Shown here in pieces: positions 1 to 10,807 of a DNA stretch of 64,000 nucleotides. Position 1 is the stretch's first letter, and every line of letters starts with the position of its first letter. The translations under genes were made by a program, and so were the position numbers. The notes under the pieces were generated by a model. It searched no databases. It was given only the letters and a program-made list of their open reading frames with translations, and was not told the DNA's origin. The DNA comes from Merluccius polli (Eukaryota; Chordata; Actinopteri; Gadiformes; Merlucciidae), in contig JAOPHQ010004842.1 in assembly GCA_030340625.1 (NCBI GenBank), positions 201,001 to 265,000 on the forward strand, given 5' to 3'.

Positions 1-229
1 GAACTCTGCTAGACACATCGCAGACATGCAGGCCCATATCTGCCAAATAATAGCTTTGGACACTTTTGCAGCAGCTCTTCTATTCAGCAGAACGTGCCCA
101 ATGAAAATACATGTCACAGGTCGGTCTGACTGTTTTGATGAATACTTTGGAAAAGGATGAGCCCTATAACTGTGTACGCCTGTGGCCCCCCAGATCACTA
201 AATCCGCCCCTGCGATCGGCAGTACTGAC
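1..229 (-). other. Cadherin intron 3 (partial, left window edge)
   Basis: This is sequence after the splice donor of the cadherin exon at 230-524 (donor reads GTCAGT on the minus strand). No further cadherin coding sequence is visible here, so the EC2-EC5, membrane and cytoplasmic exons must lie outside the window to the left. Nothing else was recognised. Confidence 0.7.
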
Positions 230-524
230 CGACTTCGGACATCTCGGGTACGCTGGCGAAGTAGATCTCCTTGGCGAACTTGGGCTCGTTGTCGTTGATG
301 TCGTGGATCTTGATGTTGAACTCGGTGTCGGCCTCCATCTCCCGGTTGGTGCGCCGGTCGATCACCTTGGCGTGCAGCGTGTACATGGCCTTCTCCTCGC
401 GGTCCAGCCTCTTGGTGGCGTGGATGTCGCCCGACTTCTCGTCGATGATGAACAGGCTGCCCGCGCCCTCGCCCGTCAGCACATACTTCACGTTGCCGTC
501 GTCCTTGTCCATGTTGGAGTGCAG
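230..524 (-). CDS. Type II classical cadherin, coding exon 2 (most of EC1 and start of EC2), CDH6/9/10 group
   Basis: This exon encodes part of the ectodomain of a calcium-dependent homophilic cell-adhesion protein at the plasma membrane. The minus-strand reading begins LHSNMDKDDGN after a splice acceptor (...CCATCCAG) and ends ...VPEMSEV plus one base before the donor G|GTCAGT. The 295-nt length and 0/1 phases match the EC1 exon of vertebrate type II cadherins. Visible hallmarks are GEGAGSLFIIDE, SGDIHATKRLDREE (the calcium-binding DRE) and the EC1-EC2 linker IKIHDINDNEPKF (DxNDN calcium motif). The KIHDINDNEP linker is typical of CDH6, CDH9 and CDH10 as I remember them; recalled CDH9 and CDH10 fit about equally, so I give no symbol. 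The frame is intact and there is no sign of decay. It joins in phase 0 to the exon ending at 10589. Confidence 0.95.
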
Positions 525-1119
525 CTGGATGGTCGGCCAGGGAGGAGAAGAGACATGTTAGGTTTAGAAATGAAATGTCCTATTTAGTTGGAGAGAGAGG
601 AGTGTGATATTTAGTTGGAGAGAGCAATGTTATGTTTTATATTATGTTTTATATCAAGATATGTATTTAGTTGTAATTAAGGACGGTGTGTACTGTGAAA
701 GCTCCTCTGGTCTAGTGAGTATGATGAAGTGAATTCAAGTCAACTCAAGTCACGTTTATCTACAGAGCACAGGTTTACCACAGAAACACGTTTTTTTTTG
801 TGGTAAAGAAGGGGTGGATGTTAAGACAGGATTTAAACATTTCCTTTGTAGGAGAGAGAGCCTGGTGCTAAGGGGGCGGGGTACCCCAGAGTCGAGGTGC
901 AGCAATGCGGGGATTATAAGATGTAAGACATTACATTTAGGCCACAAAGCAAAACAAAGATATGTCGGTCAGTAGGAATTTAAATACAGTCTTACATACA
1001 AGGCTAGCTGATGACCACTTTTACTTCGCTCTATAAATACTAAACAATGAATTGAGAATAAACTATACATAGTACACAAACTAGGTAGAGATCTTTCTCT
1101 CTCTCTAATACATTTGTTT

Positions 1120-1690
1120 GCAATGACCTTAATAATTACTTTATTAGCATTTTATTAATCCCGGGAACGAGATTCAGGGGGAAACAAGTGTTAAAAGTGT
1201 CTGATATTTAGTCATCATATGTAGCAAAACTTTAGTCCATTTGCCATGGCAGCTTAGTATTGCTCATTGCAAGATAAACCGTTTATCAAAATGACTTGCC
1301 AAGATCAGAAGTTAAATACTCATTCCCTGAGAAACATGTCTCTTATTTGTCCTCAAGGCCAAGTCTGTAAGGCTTCACCAACTGCCAATCGAAGCACCAT
1401 TAGTTAGACTCTGATTAGCCATGGATTTGTCATGGGGAAAATCGAGCCAGAGAAACAATTGCTAAAATGAGTCACCCCCTCTCCTGACCTATCCATTATC
1501 TAGGAGCATTGTCACGACAGAGTAATGGCTGCTTGGTGTGACACTGATGCTTGATTCAAGCTCATTACCGAGGTCTGTCTGTCGGCTTGGTATATTTAGA
1601 GCTCTAACTCGTGGGCTCGAGATGTTAAATGACATGTAGGGACGCTTCAAGTACCGCCGATACCCTATTAATATTAATGTTTCAACCATG
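1120..1690. other. AT-rich low-repeat stretch, possible conserved noncoding element
   Basis: Apart from a short CT run just before it, this stretch has no simple repeats and no transposon ends. It is rich in homeodomain-like TAAT/ATTA and AATTG words. That composition, inside a long intron of a developmental adhesion gene, is typical of regulatory conserved noncoding DNA. This is inference from composition only; conservation cannot be seen from one sequence. Confidence 0.25.
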
Positions 1691-2273
1691 GCGGGGGATT
1701 TTTGGATTTATTTATTAATTTATTTTTTTGCACATTTGTGGTTGTTTGTTTGTTGTTATGACCAAAGACTTCACATCGACACAGAATAAAATACATAGAG
1801 TTTCGAGTCTCTCTCAGTCTAATTATGAAGAGCTCTCGATTAGACTAACATGAATAATGCAGAAATATGTCTGTACATACTGACTTTTAAGTTTTGTGTC
1901 GGAGGTAGTAATTGCTTTTTGAAAAGTTTTTTTCCAGATACTCATTGGGCCACAAAAACTCAAACTGACAAACCCGACACGACTGACCAGCGGGCCAATA
2001 AACCACAAGCCTGATCAGTGATGTCACCCTCACCACCACAAACTGTTTTATTCTCATTTAATGAGACAGGGTGAATCAGTGAGTCTGACTGCAAAGTCAC
2101 GATTCTTTTGCTTTTCAACATCTTCTGACAAACTCTGGTGTCATTAGCTCTGTGTGAGCATAGAAATCATCTTCACACTTACCCTCTCCTTAACATGTTC
2201 CTAGATAATGTCACGTCCGTCATACTCCTTACTTTCCGGCTATTGTTGAAGAAGTTTTACATCATTATGACTA

Positions 2274-2316
2274 CGGGTGGTGATGGTGGTGGTGGTGGTG
2301 GTGTGGGGGGGGGGGA
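2274..2316. repeat. (GGT)n followed by a G-run
   Basis: A trinucleotide GGT/GAT tract is followed by about 13 G residues. It is a simple sequence repeat within the cadherin intron. Confidence 0.9.
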
Positions 2317-3069
2317 GTCAAGCTCTCTTTTCTAGTATTTCTGCTTTGATGAGACAGGTTTTCAAAAAAGTCCCAAGTCCCAACTCTATCTGAGAAGTTA
2401 TTCGGTGTGGGTGATATTTTCCAATTCTGAAATTCAAAGGTGTGCCTTCCTTCAAAGACACACACATGGCTTAATTGTCACTCATTTGCAATCACAAGGC
2501 CAGTCCTCGATGACATCACATCAAAGTGTATGAATTTCCCAAATCCTTTTTTTTTTTCAAGCTTTCATGTTTCATTTTTTTGTATCATATTCCTCCTGCC
2601 ATCTTGTCTTACTCTGGGTATTTCACACCGCCACATATTTCAAAAGACAGCAGAGCACACTGAAAGAAAAAAAGCAGCCATCTCAACATACTGTTGCCCT
2701 GCTGTCTGGTGTGACTGCCTAGTGGTCTCATTGACTAATTGGAAGTCGACAGTTTCCCTCAGAGCAGACCTAAGGATTGGCTGGATTCCCTCACCCCGGT
2801 CAACGATGAAAAGTGTAATAAGTGGTATCTTAAATGCTGATAGTAATTAGGGCATGTACTCAAAGGCTTTGCTTCCCCATAATGCGGGTAAACAGAGGGA
2901 GTCACTGTTGCCTTGTGTGGTGATCTCTGATCCGATCGCTGGGTAAATTAGGCCCAAGCCTTGCGTTACTAAGATGGTTTCTACTTTACTGTATGATAAT
3001 CTCTCACCTGAATTGAATGGAATTGCAGCACAGCTACATTTGCAGGTGCGTAATTTTACGTCAAAATAA

Positions 3070-3235
3070 TCAAAAGTGACAGTATAGTACAGTTCAGATA
3101 CATGTCACCCAGGAGGAGCAGTTGGGGTTAGACACCTTGCTCGTGGATGCCTACGGGTAACCGCAGACATTGGCGATCAAAACCTTTTGGCTGAGAGTCG
3201 AACACCCACAGCCACTAGACTCTCCTGCCCCTCTG
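3070..3235 (+). repeat. Dispersed teleost repeat, copy 1
   Basis: The copy contains the recurring words CACCTTGCTC, GGATGCCTAC, GCAGACATTGG and CTAGACTCTCCTGCCCC. The same word order recurs in about nine places in this window, on both strands. The GATCAAAACC/GGTTCAA-type words resemble a degenerate Pol III B box, so a tRNA-derived SINE is possible but unproven. Confidence 0.6.
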
Positions 3236-3284
3236 TCAAAGCAATAGACATCGGGAAGGTTATATATTACTATTTACTACACTG

Positions 3285-3430
3285 TAGTCGTTTAGCAGAC
3301 CCAAGGTGACTTACAATGAATTCAGATACATTAAGTCGTTAATCCACAGGGTCAGGGCATCAGGCTCAAAGATGCCTACAGATACACACAGAACCTTTCG
3401 GCTGGGAGTCAAAGACCCAAACCACTGAAA
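3285..3430 (+). repeat. Dispersed teleost repeat, copy 2
   Basis: It shows GTTTAGCAGACCCAAGGTGACTTACA-type words, then AAGATGCCTACAG, then AGAACCTTTCGGCTGGGAGTC. It is a more diverged copy of the family at 3070-3235 and lies immediately downstream of it. Confidence 0.55.
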
Positions 3431-3987
3431 GCAATAGACCTGGGAATGATATTTATGAGTTAATATATTTCCTGCATCTGCTATTAGTTCATATAGCATT
3501 GTCCTAACTTTGCAGAACACATGGCTTCATGTGAACTATGAATACATAAGGACCCTTTATTCAACATTGTAGCATTCAATGCAGTATTTCCCTTTTCATT
3601 GTATAAAAAAACAACACTGCATTCAATCCAACATGACATTACAGTGATGATGGAGACAAGGGAGTATTTCGGAGAAAGCCGACGCGCACAAAGCCTTGAC
3701 AAAAACATCAGCACACAATAGCCGCTATGTTTGTGTAGTGGGATCTTTCCAAGGCCTTTCCACAGGCACAAACATAGCCCCCTTTTTTGTGAGGCCTTGA
3801 AACACAGGCACAGGCCTTGATGAGCTACATCCTCTTGCGCAAACACTGAGGAATTGTCAGCAAAGCAGCAAAATCATTGGCAATTCTTGTCAGGTCTGTG
3901 CTAAGCATTGCTCAGTGCTGCACAGAGGAGATAGCAGAAAACAGTGCTCAGAATGGATATAGAATAATTACTTTCTCTGTCCACTTC

Positions 3988-3994
3988 TTTCTCT

Positions 3995-4041
<47 letters not shown>

Positions 4042-4047
4042 CCCCCT
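3988..4047. repeat. (CT)n microsatellite with C-run
   Basis: A nearly pure CT dinucleotide tract ends in about nine C residues. ORFs through it encode only Ser/Leu or Arg/Glu alternation and are not genes. Confidence 0.95.
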
Positions 4048-4379
4048 TCTTTTATCTATCTCCCTTTCACCTCTTAGTCTGAGGACACAAGCAAAGAGAC
4101 AGCACCAAACCAATAATGCGCTTTAATGTGGTGGCCGTACAGGGAATACAAAAACCTGCTAATGAGCCAATCAGAATGCAAGCAGCATTCGGCACAACAG
4201 TTGTCTCTCGTCCAATCCTATATCTTCGAATATGGTTGAAGGTCCTATCGGATGGAGGAACGGGAACATTGACTTGCATTCGCAAAGGGTTCACACTCAC
4301 AATGTGTATGTGTGTGTTTGGGGTTGGCTGAGAACTTGTCATATTTTAGCCATTTATTTCGATTTTTTGTACTATTTAA

Positions 4380-4545
4380 TATTCAGCAGACTATTTCATC
4401 CAAAGTGACTTGCAGTGGATTTGTTGATACATATGCCATTAATGAGCAGGTAGGTCTTCGGCACCTTTCTCTAGGATGCCTACAGGTAGATGGCGGACAT
4501 CGGGGTACAAACCCAGAACCGTTTGTTAACTACTAGACTACCCTG
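4380..4545 (+). repeat. Dispersed teleost repeat, copy 3
   Basis: It has the fullest set of family words: ATTCAGCAGAC, TCATCCAAAGTGACTTGCAG, GGATGCCTACAGGTAGATGG, GGACATCGGGGTACAAACCC and CTAGACTACCCTGCCCC. It ends directly in a C-run and a CA repeat. Confidence 0.65.
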
Positions 4546-4587
4546 CCCCCCCCCCCCCCCACACACACACACACACACACACACACC
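4546..4587. repeat. C-run plus (CA)n
   Basis: About 15 C residues run into a pure CA dinucleotide repeat at the 3' end of the dispersed repeat copy. Confidence 0.95.
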
Positions 4588-4699
4588 TTTAGTTAACCAA
4601 GATAACCAAAGTAAGCAGAAATCAATAGGATTGTGTTCACTTCCAATGCACGGCAACCATCACTAGAGACCTAAAGACTCCTACAGCTCTGTGATTTTA

Positions 4700-4791
4700 G
4701 CACACACACACACACACACGCACACACACACACACACACACACATATAGATAGATACACACACACACACACATATTCGTACACACACACAG
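4700..4791. repeat. (CA)n microsatellite, interrupted
   Basis: A CA repeat is interrupted by CG, TAGA and TATT steps. Confidence 0.95.
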
Positions 4792-5152
4792 ACTTGCGAG
4801 TGCTGCTCACACATCACATCCCAGCTGTGGTTTAAAGAAGTAGGCCACTGCCAGAGGACTCGTCTGGGGTGCAAGCGCATGTCTAAAAAAGGTCAAGCTC
4901 GCGGTCCGCTTGAAATACAAAACAGTTGAAAGCATTCGTTTTATAAAGACACCCATTCATGCTTGTGTCCGCTTGGTGTTTACAACCCCCTTAAAAATAT
5001 TCAGTGCACCGGAAGCCAATTCTAAGCACAAGAAAAAAACAAAAAAAAGTATTATCTTGCGGTTGGTCTTTATGTAGGTTGGCTTATTATATGAAGATAA
5101 ATGGAAACACTTATTTCTGAAATACATCGAGGAAAAATGTATTTCCTCAAGG

Positions 5153-5177
5153 TTTTTTTTTTTTTTTTTTTTTTTTT
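5153..5177. repeat. Poly-T tract, 25 nt
   Basis: An uninterrupted T run is followed by GGCCGGGCC. It could be the tail of a minus-strand retroposon, but no body is recognisable. Confidence 0.8.
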
Positions 5178-5519
5178 GGCCGGGCCAATCTAATTGCAGT
5201 AATGGATATGTCAGAGTCTCAGAGTGGGAACGGACGGAGGGCCGTTTGATTGGTTGAGGGATAAACAAGGTCTCCCGCTGAGAGCGGCAGAAAGGCCATT
5301 AAATGATCTTTACAAGGAGCGCCATCACAGGCTGTGATGGTGCCGCGCGCTAGTCAGGGCTTTTAGCATGTGGTCTTTATATATATCTCTCGCTCTCTCT
5401 CGCGCTCTCTCTCTGTCCATTGCTCTATCCGTTGCTCTTTATCTCCCTCTCTCTTTTTTCACTCTCTCCCTCCCCTGATAACACAAACGTTATATGTTAG
5501 ATAACACTCCTGCCCTGCC

Positions 5520-5640
5520 CATAACCAAGGCAAGGACACTGGCAACTGGAGTTGGTTCCCGGGCGCTACCCTGTGTGGCGGCCCACTGCTCCTACCAGGT
5601 TAGGATGGGTCAGATGCAGCAACCAACTGAATAAAGTATA
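5520..5640 (+). repeat. Teleost SINE/LINE-type 3' segment
   Basis: It carries GGCGGCCCACTGCTCCTACC, AGGATGGGTCAGATGCAG and AATAAAGTATATCTTC, words I recognise from the 3' part of an abundant teleost short retroposon. A TTCTTC-rich simple tail follows. The 5' boundary is uncertain. Confidence 0.5.
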
Positions 5641-6010
5641 TCTTCTTCTTCTCCTTCTTCTCCTTCTTCTCCTTTTTTCTTCTTATCTCTCTTTCTCCCA
5701 GTCTGTTTTTTTTGTTTCTTGCTCTATCCATTGCTCCTTATATCTCTCTCCTTTCTTCTTTTTTTCCATTCTTCTCAAACTCCATATCTCCATCCCTCTC
5801 GCCTCCCTCTCTGTCTCTCGCTGCTTCTCACTGTCTCTCTCTATCACTCTCTCTCTACTTCCAATTGTATCTCTCTCTATCACTCGGACTCTCTGCTACA
5901 CACTGTGTATCTCTTTCTCTCTGCTACAGACTGTTTCCCACTCACACTCTCTCTGCTTCTTGCTGTATCTCTCTATCAATCTCTTTCCCTCTCTCCGTCC
6001 CTCTCTCTCT

Positions 6011-6078
<68 letters not shown>
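5641..6078. repeat. Long polypyrimidine (CT)n block
   Basis: About 440 nt of TTC/CT-rich sequence ends in about 60 nt of pure CT. Several long ORFs cross it on both strands but encode only Ser/Leu or Glu/Arg repeats, so none is a gene. Confidence 0.95.
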
Positions 6079-6079
<1 letters not shown>

Positions 6080-6212
6080 GTCTCCAGCGTGTGCCACTGT
6101 AAAACTAATGGGATTAGTGCAAGGAACTGCCACAGCGCGTTCTATGCCAACATGTTGGCTGGCCTATTTCTTTCCTCCACCCCCCACTTTTTTGAAGTCA
6201 TTTATTAGGGCC

Positions 6213-6238
6213 TTGTGTGTGTGTGTGTGTGTGTGTGT
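6213..6238. repeat. (GT)n microsatellite
   Basis: A pure GT dinucleotide tract, followed by a GC-rich segment (about 6260-6430) containing several CpGs. Confidence 0.95.
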
Positions 6239-6494
6239 CGGTGACATTTTAATTGTGAGCGACATCGGACACGCGCGTGAGGGGGTGGGGGGGCGCGGCG
6301 GGTGAGGCGAGCTGCCGACCGGGACAGCGATTGGCTGTCACACGCCACAGAAGTGGCCTGCCAGTAGACATCCAGACGCCGGGGCTCAGACGTCAACGCA
6401 CGTCACGCGCGTTAAAAAGCCGACGGAAACTTCTGTTGCAGTTTAGCCGTTTGTTGTGACATCACACAACCAGGGGTAACGTCATAGGCCTCCT

Positions 6495-6536
6495 CGATTG
6501 ATTGATTGATTGATTGATATATTTATTGATTGATTG
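6495..6536. repeat. (GATT)n tetranucleotide repeat
   Basis: Six or more GATT units, with degenerate GAT/GATA-rich sequence continuing to about 6740. Confidence 0.9.
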
Positions 6537-7339
6537 GCGTGCACAAAAATAGACAAATAGAAGAATGGATGGATCGATCATTGGACTTCTCGATTGATAT
6601 TGATATCTACACAATGCTAAAATAATAAATGATAGATGGATAAATAGATGGATCGAAAGATAGTTAGACTTTGGCCTAATCCATTGATATTCTACACATT
6701 CCTAAAAGTATAAAGGACGGACGGATAGATCGATTTAGATCAATCTATATCTCCCTCCTCTCTCCCCTTGTCACCCATAGCTGATAATTTGCTATCCCTT
6801 TCTCTCACGCTCTCTCACTCTCTCTTTAAAAGCAAGTTTCCATCACCTCCTATACCCCGCACCCTGTTTACTCCAGATGACGAGGGTGTGCGATGAAAGC
6901 CAGCTTCCCTCCAAGGTAAATTGGTTGTCTGTAGTCACCTCATTTTCCCTCCTCAAGTTGATAACTGTAGACTGTTCCCCAGAGTGCCTGTCTACGCCAA
7001 GGCTACAGCGAGCGGGTTAGCTGACAGCACCGCCTCCTCCCATCTGCGTAAATGGGCATGTGCGCGTGCGTGTGTCTGCGCGTGTGTACATACGTGTGTG
7101 CGCTTTCGCGTGTTGCCGATGTAGGACGAGGAAGAGGGCGCACCTTTTTTTCCCCCCTTCCTTATTAGTCCTACTGCGACTCGCCTGCTTGCAGCGGAAA
7201 GGGCTCGCCGTGACACTAGACCACTAATTACTGTGCTCCGAGGGACCAGTCGCAGTCTACGCAGCCGGGCCAAGACTCGACAACACACAACACACACAAA
7301 CACACACACACTCTCGCCAATTCAACCTACTAAAAAAAA

Positions 7340-7390
7340 CATTAAAAATATAGCTCATCACATCAAAACCATTAAAAATATAGCTCATCA
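7340..7390. repeat. 21-bp direct repeat, two copies
   Basis: CATTAAAAATATAGCTCATC(A) occurs at 7340-7360 and again at 7370-7390, separated by nine bases. It is a small local tandem duplication. Confidence 0.8.
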
Positions 7391-7587
7391 CTGGTTTTTG
7401 CGCTCCTTCCTAGTAATTGGTTATCGTTCTTTTGTTCCTTGTCCTCGTGGCTTCGATGCCGTCTAGCACCTGGAAAGGTGATTTATAATCTCTGCGGAGG
7501 TCACAGCCGTGGTTTCAGCGGTACGAGTGGCAGCCGAAACAAATTGCTGTAATGCGATGCTGGAAAAGCTGGCAGCCACAAGAGCAA

Positions 7588-7589
<2 letters not shown>

Positions 7590-7648
<59 letters not shown>
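7590..7648. repeat. (AT)n microsatellite
   Basis: About 59 nt of perfect alternating AT. ORFs of Tyr/Ile repeats through it are artefacts. Confidence 0.95.
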
Positions 7649-8630
7649 TTTGCAATGGGATATGATTGCGTCAAAGTCAATTTGGAACCTGTGACAGGAA
7701 CTTGTGTATGTATATGTAGACCAATGGTGGCCCGTTCTTCTACCACCAATTATATCAAACACTTGGGTAATAAGGGGAAACTGCCAAAACGCAACCAACA
7801 CATGTCACGTCACGGGCAGATCGCTGAAGAACCACCCGGTCTGGTTGTGCACCTGTGTGTGTGTGGGTTGCACCACACTTGATTTTTGGGGGGGATGAGG
7901 AAGAAATTATATCTGATTGTTTGGAAGAAAAGATGCACTGCTTTGTATATGGGGTGGTACGATGACATTGTTTAACACTTTTGTGGTGTATATTTGATGT
8001 ATATGCACATTTGTGTGTATAGGTTTGTGTATATGTGTATATTTAATCAAGGCAACATGTTTTTATTGTACTTTGTCCAGAAACTTTCCCAGGGATTACT
8101 AAAGTGTAACTGGTGAAAGACGAGACCCTATATGGACAGTTGAGCACACTGCATTGTGCTCTTCTCTTCTAGTTTGAGCCTGGTTATATGGACACATACC
8201 TGGCTCTGCACTCCCTCCTCCACTCTATTAAACCTTTTGGGCCGTCTGGATGTACTTTTGAAAAATAAACATATGGGCTGCATCTCGTATGTGTCTTGTA
8301 ACTCTCCCTGTGCACCATTTTGAGAAACATATGCACACACTACACACGTGGCCAGGGCAAAACAGGATTGGTTTTGTTTGCTAATATACGACGATATAGG
8401 CAAAGTGTGTTCCCACATCTTCCCCTTTACTGAAATAGTTAATGTCATCTAATGTCTATCTGTAAACGTAAATGTACGCCACTTGCATACCTCCAAGGCA
8501 CATATGTCATATTGTTATATAAATACCATTCCTGGATGATTACGTTCATCGCTCATACAGTGGTGTCAAGTTATTTTAATGTGCTAGTTGACTACTTTGT
8601 CTTACTATTGTATTGTATTTGCTATGTGGG

Positions 8631-9138
8631 CAGAGGTGGAAAGAGTACCAAAAAAATCAACTGAAGTAGAAATACTGTTACTTTGATGACAGCTTACTTA
8701 AGTAGAAGGAAATGAATGGTATAAAAATCTACTTGAGTAAAAGTAAAAAGCTCATTTAGCCCAAAATGTACTCATAGTAAAAGTTACTTAGTTACTTTTT
8801 TGGGGGGGTGGGGGTGGGGTTATATCATCTCTCCCATGCAATACAAAAGTTTAAAAAAAACATTTATAAAGCTCAAACTAGGTTATTTTTTTATTAATCC
8901 TCAAGTTCAACCAAATCCGATGGGGTTTCAGTTGGACGTAGCTCTCATCCGTCTCCATCTCCTTTGTGATTAAGCGTCAACGTAATGTCGTTGCTGCCTG
9001 GCTGACTGTCATTCACCTGGCACTGCAGTTAGCCAGGGCCAATAGATCGGACAGTTTCTGGTGCGCAGGCGCCAAGTACACAAAAAAAGCATATTTAATT
9101 ACGGTAAAGAGTAATTGTAATTCGTTACTTTCCATCTG
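8631..9138. mobile_element. hAT-type MITE, 508 bp, with 8-bp target-site duplication
   Basis: The left end CAGAGGTGGAAAGAGTAC is a familiar teleost hAT MITE terminus, and the right end ...TACTTTCCATCTG is its imperfect inverted complement. The flanks are TATGTGGG (8623-8630) and TATGTGTG (9139-9146), an 8-bp duplication with one mismatch, which is the hAT target-site length. The interior is rich in AAGTA/TACTT words, as usual for this family, and has a G-rich patch near 8803-8820. There is no coding capacity, so movement would have depended on a transposase supplied elsewhere. Confidence 0.8.
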
Positions 9139-9650
9139 TATGTGTGGGTGTAGGAGGGGGTGTTTGTTGCTTTGGAGTCTGTGGAGGGACCAAGATATGA
9201 CAGGTTCAGTAATTCGGCCGAACCTAGTTCTGGAAGGAACAAGGTGTTATATGCAAATTAGTCTTTGATTGTTGTTGCAGAATATGTATACCACAGTTTA
9301 AATTGAACAAGTTGTTTTCTTGTTTCGCATGGTGTTTTTTTTTTCCAACTCATTGCACCGAGATGTGTTGCCTAGTTGCTATTAATTCTACCGTCAAGTG
9401 AGGGCTGTAATTTAGTAGAGAAAACGTGATTTAGTTTAAAGGAAAAAAGAAAAGCTGTGGCGAAAAATAAAGTCAATTGGGGTGACGGAAGACAGAAAAG
9501 ATAGAAAAGCTGGTGGTGGAGTTAAGCAAAGACCAAAGAGTTCGCACAGAGACATACAAAATTAGTAAATGTTGGAGTAAACGTTGAAGTAAATGTTGGG
9601 AGTAAATGTAATGTCCACATATTGTATTCAGTCATGACTGTGTGGACATT

Positions 9651-9715
9651 GGGGTTTGAATCCAGAACCTCTCAGCTTAGAGAAGGACACCCTAACCACT
9701 AGACCATTGGTTGGT
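9651..9715 (+). repeat. Dispersed teleost repeat, copy 4 (3' part)
   Basis: It contains GGGTTTGAATCCAGAACCTC and ACCCTAACCACTAGACCA, the 3' half of the family seen at 3070 and 4380. Confidence 0.55.
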
Positions 9716-9859
9716 TCTTCTTATTTGGGCCTGTGAGTCAATTTTTTAGGTCAGACAATTTGTGTGACCGCAACTTGCATCTGCTTCCACGTACACTGCT
9801 TTAACCCCCGACCTCACTACGCCACTCTCAGATCGGTAGTCTGTTTGTAAGCCTACATA

Positions 9860-9987
9860 CGGGGCCTTTTGAGACCCTTCAAACCTATACAAAGTGCACC
9901 ATGAAGTGCACCAACAATGTCCCACGACCCCATATGCAAACCCAATGACCCCAAGTGGGGTCCGGACCCCAAGGTTGGGAACCACCG
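9860..9987 (-). mobile_element. hAT-type MITE fragment
   Basis: On the minus strand it begins CGGTGGTTCCCAACCTTGGG, a widespread hAT MITE terminus. A self-complementary TGGGGTCCGGACCCCA follows just inside. The other end cannot be placed, so this is probably a truncated copy. Confidence 0.5.
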
Positions 9988-10511
9988 CCACTACCTCTGA
10001 CATAACCAAGCCCGGTAAACTGAACTTGAAATTTCTGTTTTTAGTTCGACACAGCCCCTCTCCCCCCTCCACTACCTTTGCCTAGAAACCTGGGGTAAAC
10101 TGGGATCCAGTGGTTCCACTATGTTATAACTTCTGGAGGGAGACCGCCCAGGGCCTGGGCCGGAAACCAGACACTGCAAGGGGCGGAGTTAGGCCTTGTT
10201 TCCTGTTTTGTTATGGGGATATTTTACAGAAGAAAACTCATTTGAACGAGTGGACGAAACTTTCAGGAGGGGCTTTTAATGCATGTATTTCTACAGTGGC
10301 CGGTCTTTCTACCTTTACAGACCCTTTTTTTAAATTATTTTTTTTACAGTTTACTACTGCTGGACAAGTTTGTGCTCGCCAATTACGCACTTACAGATCC
10401 CCGCTTCCAGCTGCATGATTTGGGTCGAAACACCCCTGTTCCCCCAGATTTAGGCTCGCCTGCCTGACTTCAGATATTAATCTAAAGACGGATTTGTGAG
10501 ACTAAGAGTAA

Positions 10512-10567
10512 CCCCCCCCCCCCCCCCCCCCCCCCCCTTCCCACCACCCCAAAAAAAAAAAAAAAAA
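10512..10567. repeat. C-run and A-run just inside cadherin intron 2
   Basis: About 26 C residues and, 13 bases later, 17 A residues lie 22-77 nt downstream of the exon donor on the transcribed strand, where they read as a T-run then a G-run. Such tracts are length-unstable. G-runs close to a donor can act as intronic splicing signals. Confidence 0.9.
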
Positions 10568-10588
10568 TCCTACTTCAAAATACCTTAC

Positions 10589-10807
10589 CTTGCCCACGTA
10601 CTGGTGGTCATTGCCGGTGTACTCCTCCATCAGAAAGAACTGGTTCCACATCCACCCCCGTTTGGAGCGGTGGAGAACCCTGCTGTCTCCGACGCCGTCC
10701 GACAGTCCCAACATGTCGCCTATATTCCCCGGCATGAACGGCAGGGCGGCGGTCGGCCCCGGCGAGGGCAGCGTCAAGAGTAGGAGCAAGAGCTGATGGG
10801 CTATCAT
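10589..10807 (-). CDS. Type II classical cadherin, coding exon 1 (signal peptide, prodomain, furin site, start of EC1)
   Basis: This is the first coding exon of the cadherin continued at 230-524. I start at ATG 10807 (minus strand, context TACCATGA) because the in-frame codon further up is TTG. Residues MIAHQLLLLLLTLPSPGPTAA form a clear signal peptide. A short prodomain follows and ends in HRSKR, a furin-type site. The mature protein starts GWMWNQFFLMEEYTG, with Trp2 and Trp4 that swap between partner EC1 domains in type II cadherins. It ends NDHQYVGK, followed directly by donor GTAAGG in phase 0, which joins to LHSN... at 524. The exon encodes 73 residues. Secretion and furin processing are family knowledge; the prodomain, about 27 residues, looks short. 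GWMWNQFF fits the CDH6/9/10 group. Confidence 0.95.

Larger units (their letters stand above)
525..10588 (-). other. Cadherin intron 2, about 10 kb
   Basis: This is the intron between the two coding exons. The donor at its 5' end (10588-10587) is GTAAGG and the acceptor lies at 525-526. The content is microsatellites, copies of a dispersed repeat, a SINE/LINE-like tail and a hAT MITE, all listed separately. I saw no additional exon in it. Stretches 525-1119, 1690-2270, 2317-3069, 6540-7330 and 7900-8620 hold nothing I can name. Confidence 0.85.

Noticed and set aside
3070..4545. tRNA gene at the B-box-like words
   Set aside because: No A box at the right distance, no cloverleaf and no anticodon stem can be drawn. 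It is at most tRNA-derived repeat sequence.
5552..6305. Long ORFs of Ser/Leu, Glu/Arg, Cys/Val, His/Thr or Tyr/Ile repeats here and at 15208-15799, 17588-18709, 20297-20758, 22681-23301 and 63136-63759
   Set aside because: They are translations of dinucleotide microsatellites, present in overlapping frames on both strands, with no non-repetitive domain.
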